NCBI RefSeq assembly: GCF_030272615.1
Contig: NC_081405.1
Coordinates: forward strand, 152,686,113-152,750,112
DNA from: Cryptomeria japonica
Lineage: Eukaryota; Streptophyta; Pinopsida; Cupressales; Cupressaceae
Length of the DNA stretch: 64,000 nucleotides
Direction of reading: 5' to 3'
Part shown: positions 1 through 12,600 of the stretch, in pieces
Layout: the number at the start of each line of letters is the position of its first letter
Position numbering within the stretch: position 1 is the stretch's first letter
The notes under the pieces: generated by a model
Database searches by the model: none
Seen by the model: only the letters and a program-made list of their open reading frames with translations
What the model was told of the DNA's origin: nothing
Made by a program: the position numbers and the translations under genes

Positions 1-664
1 GCAAGAATCACGTATCCCTTATCTTGGATACACACACAACTTTTGCCAACAACCTCAGAAAGAGACACAACATCATCCTTATAGGAAAATAGATAGGTCA
101 GTAGCATAAACCCTAAACCCTAAACCTGTTAGGTTAAGGAATTCAAATGGTTCAATCCTGACTGTTGAGAACACTACATTAATTGCAACAATCTTGATCC
201 AATCTCAAGACACTCTCCATTGTCCATTTTCACTGATTTCATGGCAGTTGATAACCCATCACACATTATCACCATTTTATAGACTTCGCACATTCCCGAG
301 GTAGATAGGAACAATCTCCTTCATGCAAGATCCTTCACATGCACAAGCCTGACATGGCAACACGATCTATTCTTTTTTACAATGCTAACTCATCACACAA
401 TGTCACCCGTTGAGCCACACAGGCTTGAAGCACTTCAACCAGAAACCCTAAAGTTGAGACTACCAACCGATAGTCATACAATGCTTCCATGTACCAGTTC
501 CCATAACCATATGTCGGTTCACCTTGAACAAGCACACCGCTTCACTTTGGCACAAATGCCAGTTCATAGTGTTATGTTGGTTCTCCCATTTGCCGGTTCT
601 CACCTCTTCAACATATTGACATCAATGACAACATACAATGTCATTATGTCCGCATACTGGTTCA
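1..664. other. No gene recognised; left flank
   Basis: I see no convincing coding sequence. A short telomere-like run of AAACCCT units lies near 108-126, but only about two and a half units are present. An open frame at 382-669 has no family resemblance and is probably chance. The retrotransposon RT similarity starts only at about 665, so this is flank or an unrecognised 5' part of that element. Confidence 0.4.
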
Positions 665-671
665 CATAATG

Positions 672-1770
672 CCAATAGATTTAGCTGTTGGACACTCCAT
701 GTTTTCTTTAATGGATGGTTTCTCTAGATACAATCAGATCAAAATAGCGCCCAAAGATCAAGAAAAGATAGCTTTCACATGTCCATGGGGTACTTTCTGC
801 TAGAACGTCATGCCATTTGGATTAAAGAATGCAGGTGCTACATATCAAAGAGCTATGACAACTATATTTCATGACATGATGCATACATTCATGGAAGACT
901 ATGTAGATGATATCTTGGCTAAATTATACAACAAAGAAGAACATATAGAGATATTGGAAATGATCTTTGATAGGTTAGAACAATACAAGCTAAGGCTAAA
1001 CCCTAAGAAATGTGCCTTTGGTGTAACTTCAGGAAAGCTATTGGGATACATTGTTTCAGCTAGAGGTATTGAAGTGGATCCAACCAAGGTTAAAGAAATC
1101 ATGGAAATGGCATCTCCCAAGAATATCAGTCAGCTAAGATCACTCCAAGGAAGACTCCAATCAATTAGAAGATTTGTTGCTCAACTAGTAGATAAATGTC
1201 AACCATTTACTCATCTATTGCACATAAATGTTAATTTCAAGTGGGACCATCAATGTGAAGACGCATTCAACAAAATCAAGGCTTATCTTGTACAACCACC
1301 TGTCCTAATGTCACTAATTCCAGGGAAGCCATTATTACTCTATGTATCAATCACCGAAGCATAATTAGGAGTTTTTCTTGCACAACAGGATAATGAAGGA
1401 AAAGAACGAGCCATCTACTACATCAGCAGAACACTAGTAGGATACGAGATCAATTATTCACTAATAGAAAAATCATGCTTGGAAGTAGTTTTTGCTTCTC
1501 AAAAATTATGACACTATCTACTATCTCACTCCATCAAGTTAATAGCTAAAATTGATCCTCTGAAATATTTACTCAGCAAAGCAACATTAACAGGACGACT
1601 AGCAAAATGGATCATGATTCTGAGTGAGTTTGATATTGAGTATGTTGACATAAAATCTATCAAAGGAGAAGTTATTGCAGACCAACTAGTAGAGGCACCA
1701 CTTCAAGATGATCATCCTCTACAAATTGAGTTTTTCGATGCTGATATCCTAACAATCACAACAAAAACAT
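672..1770 (+). pseudogene. Ty3/gypsy reverse transcriptase and RNase H (broken)
   Basis: The reading starts in the RT palm near 672 (SLMDGFSRYNQIKIAP), passes an in-frame TAG at 808-810, and continues as MPFGLKNAGATYQRAM and the catalytic YVDD box near 901-912. GRLQSIRRF, typical of the RT connection in Tat-like elements, follows. After a TAA near 1362 the same frame continues into RNase H (AIYYISRTLVGYEINYS, about 1410-1460). Part of an obligate polyprotein and not functional. The 5' part of RT, protease and gag are absent. Confidence 0.85.
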
Positions 1771-2231
1771 GACAATTATACTTTGATGGTTCATATACAA
1801 AGCATGGATCAGGAGCAGGCATTCTATTCATCACACCACAAGGTCATACGATCCCAAAAGCATACAAATTAAGCTTTCCATGCACCAATAACACAACAAA
1901 GTGTGAAGCTTTGGTTACAGGTATCAAAATGGCTATAGAATAGAACATAACACAACTTCAAGTCTTTGGAGACTCTCAGCTTGTCATTAATCAAATTAAT
2001 GATGAATATCAAACAAAGGATGAAAAGATAATGCCTTATAAAAAGATGGTTGAGGATATCAAGAAATACTTTGTAGAAATAACTTTTGAACAAATTCCAA
2101 GAAATGATAACAAAGTAGCAGATGCCATGGCTACACTTGCTTTTATCCTTCAGACACAGGAAAATCAACAACGTTATGAATTCTTGGTAGAAGAGTTGTT
2201 TTATCCTGCTCATAATTGTCCTAATTCCTAA
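1771..2231 (+). pseudogene. Second (archaeal-type) RNase H domain of Tat element
   Basis: A separate RNase H fold follows the first. The motifs are FDGSYTKHGSGAGI (first catalytic Asp), TNNTTKCEALVTGI (Glu), GDSQLVINQI (Asp) and IPRNDNKVADAMATLA (last Asp). This order matches the extra RNase H known from Tat/Ogre-type gypsy elements. One in-frame TAG interrupts it near 1941, and the frame ends at a TAA near 2229. The duplicate RNase H is the strongest basis for the lineage call. Confidence 0.82.
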
Positions 2232-2235
2232 ACCA

Positions 2236-3495
2236 TTTGTCAACTTATTGGACATGTTTCCTCCCGCTATGGCCAAACTTACACATACCTGAAAGATAAC
2301 ATCTTACCTCCCGACTTATCAAAGAACCAAAAGAGAAACTTTATTCGCCAATCCTCCCATTTTACTCTTGTCGTGGATACCTTGTTTAAACAAGGTCTAG
2401 ACGGTACTCTCTTAAGATGTCTCGAACAAGAAGAATCTGAGAAGGCCTTACATGAAGTCCATAACAACATTTGTGGCAGTCATTCAAGTGGTCTTACCCT
2501 TTCGAAAAAACTCATACGCTTGGGCTATTATTGGCCGACTATGGAATGAGATTCTTTTTAGATATCTAGAACATGCAAATAATGTCAAATCCATGGGAAT
2601 TTGATCCATGCACCAGCACAAGAACATCTTGGCCTTTCTATCAATGGGGTCTGGATCTAGTAGGAAAGATAAATCCTTCTTCATCTAATGGTCACAAATT
2701 TATACTTATAGCTACATAATATTTCACAAAATGGATTGAGGTTGTACCTCTCATAAATATCATAGGAAAATAAATTGTTGCATTTATCTTGAATTACATC
2801 ATCTATCACTATGGAATACCAATGACCATTATCGGTGACCATTCAAGAATCAAGATGTACAAGAGCTATGTGAAAAGTTCAAAATCCAACACAGATTCTC
2901 CACACCCTATTATCCATAGGGAAATGGGTAGGCAGAAGCATCTAACAAAACTATTCTGAAGATCCTCAAAAAGACAGTGAATGATGCTAGAAGAGATTGG
3001 CATATTCAACTGAATCCTGCTCTATGGGCCTACTGTACCAGTATCTGCACACCAACATGTGCCACACCTTTCTCTCTTGTATATGGATAAGAAGCCATAT
3101 TGCTAATCGAAGTAGAGATACCCTCTCTACATGTGTCACTAAAAGGTCTCATCCTAGATGAAGAACAACGAGTATCTAGACTACAAGAGTTAGAACTGAT
3201 CCATGAACAAAGACAAAATGCCTTTGATCATCTAAAGGTATATCAATAAAGAATATGCCAAAGTTATAATCATAAGGTTAAACCACGAGTCTTTCAAGTT
3301 GGGGAACTAGTACTAAAGGAAAATCCACGCAACCAGGCAGATCGAGAAAAGAAAGGAAAGTTTGAACCAAACTGGTTAGGTCCATTTGTGGTCACAATAG
3401 TATTCGAATCAAGTGCATATCATCTATCAACACAGGATGAAGATCAGCTTGAGGAACCTATCAATAGCATGCACCTGAAGAAATTCTATGTCTGA
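2236..3495 (+). pseudogene. Ty3/gypsy integrase (broken) with GPY/F tail
   Basis: The zinc-binding HHCC part is visible near 2450-2590 (LHEVHNNICGSH, LIRLGYYWPTME, then CK*CQ). The core begins at about 2650 (DLVGKINPSSSNGHKFI) with a second Asp region at YGIPMTIIGDH near 2810. Several stops and at least one frameshift lie in the core. The C-terminus has the GPY/F motif (GKFEPNWLGPFVVTI, about 3357-3400) and ends MHLKKFYV then a stop at about 3493. The same ending recurs in the remnant at 31.5-32.1 kb. Confidence 0.8.
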
Positions 3496-5233
3496 AAAAT
3501 CAAAAAAATAAAAAACAGTGAAAAAAAAGAAGTGAAAAAGCAGATAATCCAAAAAAAATCAAATATAAGAAAAAAGTGCAATAAAAATAGATGGTGAAAA
3601 CCTGGCAAACAGGCGTTATCTATCAGCTATCTCTTCCATCTATTAGTTCATGCATCCTTCCTGCTTGCATTCATTTTCCATCAATGTTGTGCATATCCAT
3701 CATAAGCATTTGTACATATGTAGGCATCGCAGCTGCTCTCTCACCATGGTTTGGATCATTGGGTATATCATAACGAATTTGTTTCTAGGCTTGTGGAAAA
3801 ATCCTGCACTTAGCTGGGGGCAAAACTTTGGATCAATTTTGAGCTTAATCAAACAGGTAGAACAAATGGTTAGACTACCCTTATCAAGCAAAAACATAGA
3901 CATATCCAACATTGAACACGAGATCAAACTATTAACTATCAAACTATCACAAAGTTAGTCTAAATGCATGGATGATATCTTTTGGATAATGATTTTAATA
4001 TGATGGTTCAACTTTTGTTTGCTATAATTGATTTTCACTATCATGATTTATGAGTGAATCCAGGATGTCTTTGACTAGAGGAACAAGGAAGAAACATGAT
4101 ATTTTTCTTGTCTGTTGTTTGAAAATTAATCATTAACATGTGCAAAGTTGTCTCAGGACATGATCATCGGAGTATCATTGAAGACATTTCCGATTTGCAT
4201 ATTGAAATGATTAATACTACCTATTTTACACAAGCAACACTTAGGTCATCTCGGTTCAATTATACCTCGATGCTTGTGCTAACTTGCTATATCAAAATCC
4301 AGGAAAGAAGTGCTCAGGTCATCATGGTCTAATTATACCATCGATGTTTTCACTCACTTCCCACATTTTAAAAATCTCAATGATGACAAAAACGCAATAA
4401 TCTAGTGATTGGTCTGGTCGTAGCTTTGCATTTTTATTTGCATTTTAGCTTGCATTTCATTATTGCATGGGATCTTGCATGCTCCTTTTATCCAAGGTTC
4501 AATCTATTGCAGGAATCATCAAGGTATCATCATAAGTGTATACGTAATCAGACTGATGACTCGCATCTCTCTAGATACTATCAACCCAACAAAATTTTTA
4601 TCCTACCCTCTCAACAGAATCAACATCAGCACATCCAAAAATTTCTGCAACTTGATATCAACAAACTATTAGTTCATTATCTAATCAACCTTATCAAATC
4701 AAATCAATCAATCAAACCTAATCTCTCTATCATGTCTTATATAGGATGTATCCTTCCTAAACCTAGATGATCTAATTCTGATTCATGTCTTATACAGGAT
4801 GTATCCTTCCTAAAACCAGACGTTTTGATCATGTCTTATATAGGATGAGTCCTTCCGAAAACCAGACACTTTGATCATCTTTGTCTTATATAGGAGATGT
4901 CATTCCTGAAACTAGACTGAATCTCGATCTTATTAATCTAATCAATCAATATTTATCAATCTTATCAATCTAATCAATCAAGCTAATCGAAGAACTCACA
5001 TTTTCATCAAACACAATTGCAGAAATCAAATCAAATCTATTGGGATATCAATTTCGTAAAAAATCCAAAAACTCCAAAGATCAATTATCTCAATTAATCT
5101 CCCGAGGGGGCATCATCGTACCGAAATTTATCAATAAAGAGTTGGGGTATCCTATCAAGCCAATATCATCATCAAAATGAGATTATTCTTTGAATCAACA
5201 TGTCATCACACCTTGCTTCAAAGAGGGGAAAAA
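3496..5233 (+). other. 3' noncoding region of the Tat element with polypurine tract
   Basis: An A-rich stretch (3496-3590) follows the integrase stop. No long coding frame with family resemblance is present. The region ends in the purine run AGAGGGGAAAAA immediately before TGTATACACC, the expected place for a polypurine tract priming plus-strand synthesis. Long 3' noncoding regions between pol and LTR are usual in Tat elements. Confidence 0.6.
4731..4918 (+). repeat. Four-copy tandem repeat, about 50-bp unit
   Basis: Four diverged units share a core of the form GTCTTATATAGGATG, then TCCTTCCTAAA, then CCAGA. They start near 4731, 4783, 4829 and 4876. They lie about 0.3 kb before the polypurine tract. 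Tandem repeats at this site are common in Tat/Ogre-type elements; their role is unknown. Confidence 0.75.
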
Positions 5234-6298
5234 TGTATACACCTAAAAATGGTCTGGAGATAATTAATTAAATAAGCAATTATTTAATTAATCCTCCTTC
5301 CCAATTTAATTGAATTCACTAAGCAATTTGATTAAATTCCCCCTTTCATCTACCTATTAATAAATCTAAGGATTTATTTAATAGGTTCATTTCAACCCTT
5401 TGATTAATTAATTCTTCCCCATCAAATTCATTTCTTCTAAATCCTTTAATTAATTAAAATAAATCAAATTCATGAGTTGTTGAAATTAATTAGCCTTTTC
5501 TTATTATTTGAATTTTTAAATTCAAATTCTCCTAACTTTTAACCACCTAACCCAACCATTCCTAAACCTAACCCATTCCATTTACCCACATGTCCCCTTT
5601 CCCTGAACACTTTGCCCTCTCATGAGAAAAGCTTTGTGACACTTGTCACTAAGTGTTCCCTTTCATCTAACTGCTTCTAGAAGCTTCTTGACACTTGTCA
5701 CCATGGAGATGACAATGTTCCCTTTCATCCAACCCCTTTTCCTACCAACCACCAATTGTACCCTTTCATCCAACCTCTTCTCAACCCACCTCCAATTTAA
5801 CCATTGATATCTTCAAATAAATCTTGACAGTTGATTCATGCCACATCACCCTTAGCCTTGGGAAATCCTATAAATAGACCTCATTTTGGAGCACAAAGGG
5901 TCCCAATTTCATATCACTTTTGCATCCCATCCTGAATCCATCTCATTTTGTATTCAAGCATTGTTACTATAGGCATATAGCTCTTAGCAAATCATTCTTA
6001 GCATTGTTATCATGATCAATTTTAGCTTAAATCTAGCTTAGCTTATTTTCTAGAATAATCATGCTATCATTGCTAGATCATGCATCTTCATCATTTAAAT
6101 CCTCCATTTAAGTGTAGTCAAGTCACTGGAATTTGCATAACCAGATCTGAGAGCAAAATTCATACTCACATTTACTAGGAGGCAATAGATCTATTAGCTA
6201 TGGTTTTATCTTTCGTTAATTAATTTTCTAACCATTGCTTGTAATGATTTATTGAGTGTTTTGTGTTGCAGCTACAGGTATAACAGGTACACACTTCA
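5234..6298 (+). repeat. 3' LTR of the Tat element
   Basis: It starts TGTATACACCTAAA directly after a polypurine tract. Four LTRs in this window start with TGTA-ACACC, so this is one LTR group. The U3 is rich in TTAATTAA-type words, and a TATA box (TATAAATAG) sits at 5869-5877. The end is set at a CA near 6298 and could be off by tens of bases, because no target duplication can be checked. Confidence 0.65.
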
Positions 6299-6954
6299 CA
6301 AGCATGACAACAAGCACACTAGTTAAGTAAATTTTAAAAATCCAAATCCAAATGTGAAAGGGGGGCCTTTGACAATACGATATTTTCTCTTTTCCAAAAT
6401 TGTTGCACCACTTCATTAGTCCAATGCAAGGGGTTAAGCCAAAAGCAAATAGAAAACCCTAAAAATGAAAAAGATGCCAAAACTATAAAAAAATGTGATT
6501 ATACCAAACAGAGACACGAAAAACTAACACAGATGTAGAAATGTGAAACACAGATGCGAAACCCGAGATCTGAAACCAACAAAACCGACAAAAAATAGAA
6601 ATGCAAAAACAGGAAGTGCAGATGTAGTTTCTAGGCAAAAACTCAGAAATACAGGTCACATACGTGATTTGCTGATAAGCTTGTACCTGCAACAATAGAA
6701 AAATAGAAATGCAAAAATATCCAACACAAACGCGACAATATGATTCATAGACGGTGTTTCAGGATCTGGAACTTGCAAGATTGACATAAAAACATAAATG
6801 CAAAAACATGAACCGTAGATGCAGAATAATCAGTTGCAGACATGGAATAAATCAGAATCGTCGTAAATCCAACCTACAACTTCACAAAAAAGCTAGATCT
6901 GCAAAGAAAATGTTAGAAATAAAAGGGACAAGAGTCCCATTGGGTGTGCCAAAA
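6299..6954 (-). other. 5' internal leader of a minus-strand LTR element, with primer-binding site
   Basis: Read on the minus strand, the sequence just downstream of the LTR at 6955-7717 begins TTT and then TGGCACACCCAATGGGAC (6934-6951), placed where a tRNA primer-binding site belongs. I cannot name the tRNA. The rest is noncoding and A/C-rich on the plus strand; the short minus frame at 6483-6695 has no family resemblance. The segment stops against the LTR of the neighbouring plus-strand element, so the rest of this element is missing. Confidence 0.45.
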
Positions 6955-7717
6955 TGTATGTGGTGAAAATATGATGATGAAAACCTATTGTAAAACCATA
7001 AAGATTGAACCACAAACAATCTAATTCCTACAATGAAACACCCACCATACACCAATGGAGATACCTAAGATAATGCAAATCATCAAAATAAAACAATATT
7101 ACCATTCACATGTCAAGTAGGGTTTCAAACTCCATTGTCTCCTATCTATATTGATCTTGTTTAATATATTTGCTCTCAGATTTTATGTGTGCACAAGAGC
7201 TCAATAAACAATGATTTTTTGTTCATAGCTTGATCGCAAGAAGTCTTGATTGATGCAATTGTTAGGGTTGACAATTAAGGAGTGTATCCTCTTATATAGA
7301 AGACACTTTAAGAAATGGAGGGATAAGATCAAAAGATGAAGAATAAATGCTCGGCTAAGATTAAAGGGTAGGTAGAAGAAATAATAAAAATAGTGAAGGG
7401 GGTAGGTAAGAGAGAATTAAGAGATAAGTGACATGTGTCATAGAAGAAAAAGCTAATGATTTAATTAAATAAATAAAGATATAATTAATTAAAGGAGGAA
7501 GTGGGACCAATTAAATAAATAAAATATTTATTTAATTTAGGAAAATGATGATTTAAATAAATAAAAGTATTTATTTAAATTAGAAAAAAGGCTAGAAGAG
7601 GCTAAATGAATGAATTAAATAAATAGAGATTTATTTAATTAATAGAAGACTTATGGTAAAGTAATTAAACAAATAAAATATTTATTTAATTAATGAGGAT
7701 AATTTTAGGTGTCTACA
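6955..7717 (-). repeat. LTR of TGTAGACACC group, minus strand
   Basis: On the minus strand it starts TGTAGACACCTAAAATTA at 7717 and ends CACATACA at 6955, giving 763 bp with TG...CA ends. A TATA box (CTATATAAGAGG on the minus strand) lies near 7290-7300, dividing about 420 bp of U3 from the rest. U3 has repeated TAATTAAATAAAT words like the other LTRs of this group. A primer-site-like sequence follows directly, so this is a 5' LTR rather than a solo LTR. Confidence 0.7.
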
Positions 7718-7788
7718 ATAACCATAATAATTTGATTAGTGGATATGGGTAATTAGGATTCATATATTCAAGATAATGAATAGTTGTT

Positions 7789-9567
7789 TGTTATGCCCCT
7801 CATAGCCCTTGAGGAGAGACTCGGGATGGGATTGGGAAGACCGTTGCAACAGTAAGCCAAACTTCCTTGATTGGCTCCAAGGTTGAGGTGGCTCCACATG
7901 TCTATCAAGGTGTGGCATGGCCCCTTCTTTGTAAGGATAGCATGTGATTACACTCTTTCCCTACATGTGTCCATGATCCTTATGCCTTGATTCTTGCTAT
8001 GCCTATAGGAGTTTATTGATTTATATTTAGCCTTGTGATGTGATTTGATTATTGCTCTTGGTTTTTATCTTTGTGGATGTCATGTTGAGTCCCTTGGATG
8101 TTAGGTGTCAACCTAGGTCTAGAGTGTGAGTTGGAACCCAATGTCATCTCCTAGCACGTGGGGTGGTTCCTTATTGGTTCCACATGGTCGGGTGGTTTGA
8201 TGATTTCTTCCATTGGGATGTTCTTCATTCAATTCTTGCGTACATGGACATGGATTTATATTATCTCATCATGTGGATGGATCTTGGAGCATAATCTATG
8301 TAATTGGAATTGATATCATGTGTTTTGTATCTCGAGAAAGATGTAATAGAAAATAAGACTGTGCAATTAGTATCTTGTGAACACATGTATTAGTACTTGT
8401 AGTAGGTTGATTTCAGAAGGAGAAGTATTAGATGAGATTTTTATAAATGGATATTAAATGTGTATGTAATTCTACATTAGAAAGGAATTAAATGATTGAG
8501 TGATACGATTGGATTATCTTGTGTATATCTTGTAAATGGTAGTGGATATGTTAACGATCATGTATGTCTTGATTTGAAAGATGTTAATCTTTAATGTTAG
8601 TTATCCTTTGGATATGGAAATGAATGAGTAGTTGTAGATTTGTATGGACTCTATGATTTTTCATTATGCAGAGTTGATTTCTAGGGGTTGAGATAGTATA
8701 TTATATCAAGATAACATTGTAAATGTGAAGGAGATTATCTACTCTTATGCCTTGTATTCTTATGCATTAGGACATGATGTTGTAGCTGGGATTACAACTT
8801 GTAAAGATGTGAGATGTTGTAATGATTGCATTGGAATGTATTGTAATAAAAGTGAAATATGTAAGAGATGGATATTCGGGTTCTATATTGGATCAAAAAA
8901 TGAATGAATAGTTTATATGTATTCTTGTAGTATATGAGTTGATGAGTTAGTCTTGTACATATATGGATTTATATTTGGAAGAAGTTTAATACTTGCTGTT
9001 ATAATTCTTGAATCTGTATGTGAGTAGAATCTTGATGAGATGTGATGTGATTCTTAAGGAATGATCTATCTCTATTGTAGAAGATGGTTAATTAGATTCA
9101 TGTTGTGATGGATGGATAAAGGCAAGGGAATTAGGAACATTTGGTTTGATGTTTAAAATGAATCCAAGAGTTAATGGGGTTATGATAATTATGCATTAAA
9201 AGCAAATGATTCTCATGCTAGGAAGAAAGTATTTGAGTAAGAACCTAAACGAAATGGATGTTAATGGTTTCATGATATGGATGTCTTTATGTGTTGTTGA
9301 TAGTAAGTATTGATATTGATATACCCTAGGGAATGAATGTATGAATGAATTAATATGATGATTGTTATGATGTTATTTTTGCTTGTGTTATATGTTGCTA
9401 TGGTTATGGTTATGTTCATGTTGCCTTAAGAATTCATGTAGATGTTAATCTATGATCTTGAGTAATGATAGTTTATTATATTGCTTAAGTAGATGTTTAA
9501 AAAAAATTTATCTCTATTTGTTGGATAGTTTAGTTATTTTCTCTAGGGTATTTTGGCAGGCATTACA
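7789..9567 (+). repeat. Long 5' LTR (1779 bp) of another Ty3/gypsy-like element
   Basis: It begins TGTTATGCCCCTC and ends GGCATTACA, with short inverted ends. A tRNA-iMet-type primer site follows 2 bp later (TGGTATCTAAT at 9570). Long LTRs with TGTTATG...CATTACA ends and this primer are typical of Del/Tekay chromoviruses, but without gag or pol the lineage is inference. No coding frame inside has family resemblance. Confidence 0.65.
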
Positions 9568-9829
9568 CATGGTATCTAATTTCCCACTCACTTGATGTGA
9601 CCATTGTGAGCACCAAATTTGGGTTTTGATTGAGAGGACCAGGGTACTGTGGTGCCATGGTCTTGAGAATTAAAACTCAACCTTGGGGAAAAGACAAGAG
9701 AGATGATGAAAATATAATTTTGTGGGGTGGTGCAATTAGAATCAAAAGTCATCAGGCATCGAAAGATGAAGCACCAAGGTGAGGTCTAGGTGAGGACAAA
9801 ATTGAATGCAGATAGAATTTACAACACTA
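9568..9829 (+). other. Primer-binding site and leader after the long LTR
   Basis: TGGTATCTAAT (9570-9580) resembles the initiator-tRNA primer site TGGTATCAGAG. About 250 bp of leader follow, then minus-strand integrase sequence begins near 9830. The plus-strand element is therefore cut off by, or fused to, a different element in opposite orientation. Confidence 0.55.
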
Positions 9830-12600
9830 CACACCTTAATTGTTTTTCAAGCCTTGTATTAACAACCTCCATTTACTCATTTTTTTATGGATGATAGGTT
9901 GAACTACATCCTAATTCTATGTCAACTTTCCTTCATAAAGTATGGAAAAATAACTTTTTTTTTGTATCCTTATTTGAAACTATGCTCTTTATAAGAACAT
10001 ATAATCTAACCACCTCTTTAAATAATTATGCATCGACATGCATAAAATCATTTTACTTCTTATTTGAAATAAAAAGTACCCTTTTTGTAAATCTATCCAT
10101 TACAACAAAAATAGGGTCCTTACCTTGCTTCATTCTTAATAATCCCAAAAGAAATTCTATACTCATACCTTCCCACAATCTCTTTAACTTTTAAAAAATT
10201 GGATAATATAAACCTATATTATAACATGCTAACAAATTTTATAAATAGACACTATATTTTTTTACATTTGCATTCATCTTTTTCCAATAACAACTCTCAT
10301 TAAAGTATCTTAATGTTTTGTCACTTTGAAATGTCCAACAAGACCACTAATAGATTTTCTTTGATTGAGTTCTCTTGAACCTTTGAATATACACAACCAT
10401 TATCCCTTGGATGATAAATCTTCTCGAATGAAATATTTTACCATATAATTCTTTCTATTTTAATATGTTACATACAAACTTCCCACATCTCTAAAGTATT
10501 AATCTTATCATATAATTCTCTCATAGAATTAAAATCAATGAAATTTTCCCTTATCTCCTTCAATAAAATATACCTTATATTGAATTCATAAAATACCTAT
10601 TACCTATTTTGGTCTACCACTCCTATGCCTTAATTTTTTTTTTTTAAGAAACTCAACCCATTTCATGTGCTTTTGATTTAACATACTGGGCTATCTAAAA
10701 TTATAATGCATGATTATTAGTGAATAAAATGTCTCTACTTCTCAATTTCTTGAATAATAGAGGAAAAAACTACTCATAAATAGGCATTGGGACTAACCTA
10801 TTGACTTGAAACACATCCTACCACTCTCTCACTTGCATCATAATTTACTTGAAAAACATCATTCAAATTTGATAATTTCTCCTTCAATGACTATTTTTTT
10901 TTCTCTATTGTAGTTTTCCACTTGAACTTCTTCTTGCCACCATTCATTGTTTCTACGATATGTCTACACATGCCATTGATTTTTTGATAACTTTCAATAA
11001 GAACTTGCTAATAACAAAAAAAACTTACTTCAAACATGTTATTAAGTGACGTCCCCTCCAAAATGGATCTTATCTATACTAAATCTATCCATAAAACTTC
11101 TTATGAAATCACACAACCCATATGCACTAATTCACATTCTATAAAATACTTTTTAAAATTAGATATTAAATTCCTTTCATTTAATATTTACAAAATTAAC
11201 CCCACATCATTAAAATCTCTTCCTTTGTTCTACTAAAATAAAATATCATCTAAATACAAAATCATAGAATCACCAAGAACTTATTTCATCACCTCATTCA
11301 TGAATCTCATGGAAGTGCTTGGATCATTGGTTAACCCAAATGACATGACCAACCACTTGTACAATTCATCCTATATTGAAAGTAATTTTCCACTCATCCC
11401 CTTGGTGCTATCCACTCTTCAAATTAATTTTTGTGAACTACTTAACCCCACTTAAATAGTCCTTTAAGTCATCCACGTGGAGTAACAATTTATTTTATTT
11501 TATAATTATCTTATCAATCACCCTTGAATATTTGCACATATACATGTTCTCCATCCTTTTTAGGTGCTAATATTATTGAGATAGAAAATGGGATCAGTAT
11601 TTCTCTTACCACACCTTTTCTTAATGACTCTTAAAATTGCTTACTCACATCCTCATTTTTTATAGATGTCATTTACTATGTTACCTTGTTTGGTGAACCA
11701 GCTCTTAGGATTAAACCCATACGGTGACCAACACTTCTCATTGATGGTAACCCATCTAGTAAATCCTTTAATAATATGATGACATATTCTTTTAATATCT
11801 CCTTCACTTCCATTGAAAATTATTTATTCTTATCACTTTTCCTAATTTCCATAGGCTCTAGGATAAAAGCATATCATGCCTTTTATTTTCTTATCTCTTT
11901 CAAAATTTATCTTCTAGCAATTAAGCACACTCTTTAACTATTGTGAACTTCTTCCTTCCTATTCTTCAATTCCATAATTCAGAATTGTATGTGTTCATGC
12001 ATCATTATGCATAACTTTCCTATTAAACTATCACAATCTACTCAATAGGACATAAGTGTACATGGAAATAATATCACACATAATTTTATATTTACCAATC
12101 TAAAAATTAACTAAGAACTACATGCTACCAAGAATTTGATGTCCCTTTTGTAGCAAAAAAACAAAACAAAACAGCTAAACAACCTTGAATGGGTTGAGAT
12201 ACTTAATCTTCTTTAATTGAAGATTCTCTACCATTTCTTAAGAGACTAAGTTATCTATGCTTCTGTTTCCACAACCATTATGCAATATTTTTTCCTAACT
12301 ACACATTGTTCTAAATAAATTTCTTCTTTGTATTGATTATTGCTTCTTCTTTTTCAATTTTAGTATATATCTCTCTTCAATGTTAATGATTCACCTTTCT
12401 CCAATTCTTTTGTATATTTGGGTGAATCTATATTTTATTCATTTGTTTGTTCAACACAATTTCTTACATCATTAAAACTCTTCTATTATCTACTAAAATT
12501 GTGGAGACTCAAATGCTTAGCTTCTCCACATTCACAACAAGTTGTCATAAATTCTCCTCCTCTTCCCCTTATAATTTTAATATAATTAATATGATGTGTT
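9830..12600 (-). pseudogene. Minus-strand Ty3/gypsy gag-pol remnant
   Basis: On the minus strand the order from 12.6 kb down is: a gag zinc-knuckle trace (CCECGEAKHLS near 12.5 kb), a decayed stretch where protease would lie, RT (WLVMSFGL near 11.35 kb, then MRFMNEVMK and the catalytic YLDDILF near 11.24-11.26 kb), RNase H (VNYDASERVVG near 10.86 kb) and integrase core (DPIFVVVDRFTKR, about 10.07-10.12 kb; EVVRLYVLI near 10.0 kb). Frames change many times, so this is an old copy. The family is the ordinary chromovirus-like gypsy type, distinct from the Tat element at the left end. Confidence 0.75.

Larger units (their letters stand above)
665..6298 (+). mobile_element. Degraded Tat-lineage Ty3/gypsy retrotransposon, 5'-truncated
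   Basis: Parts run in retrotransposon order: RT, RNase H, a second RNase H, integrase with a GPY/F tail, a 1.7 kb 3' noncoding stretch with tandem repeats, a polypurine tract (5222-5233) and a 3' LTR starting TGTATACACC at 5234. The second RNase H after the RT-RNase H is a known hallmark of the Tat lineage. Gag, protease and the 5' LTR are missing. Many stops and frameshifts show that it is old and inactive. The LTR end at 6298 is chosen as the last plausible CA and is uncertain. Confidence 0.8.

Noticed and set aside
108-126. Telomere-like AAACCCT repeats
   Set aside because: Only about two and a half units; too short to mean an interstitial telomere.
899-1120. Minus-strand frame opposite the RT at the left end
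   Set aside because: Shadow of the plus-strand RT reading with YVDD and GRLQSIRRF.
9570-9580. tRNA gene fragment
   Set aside because: TGGTATC matches only the 3' primer-complement part of initiator tRNA right after an LTR end, so it is a primer-binding site. No tRNA cloverleaf was found anywhere in the window.
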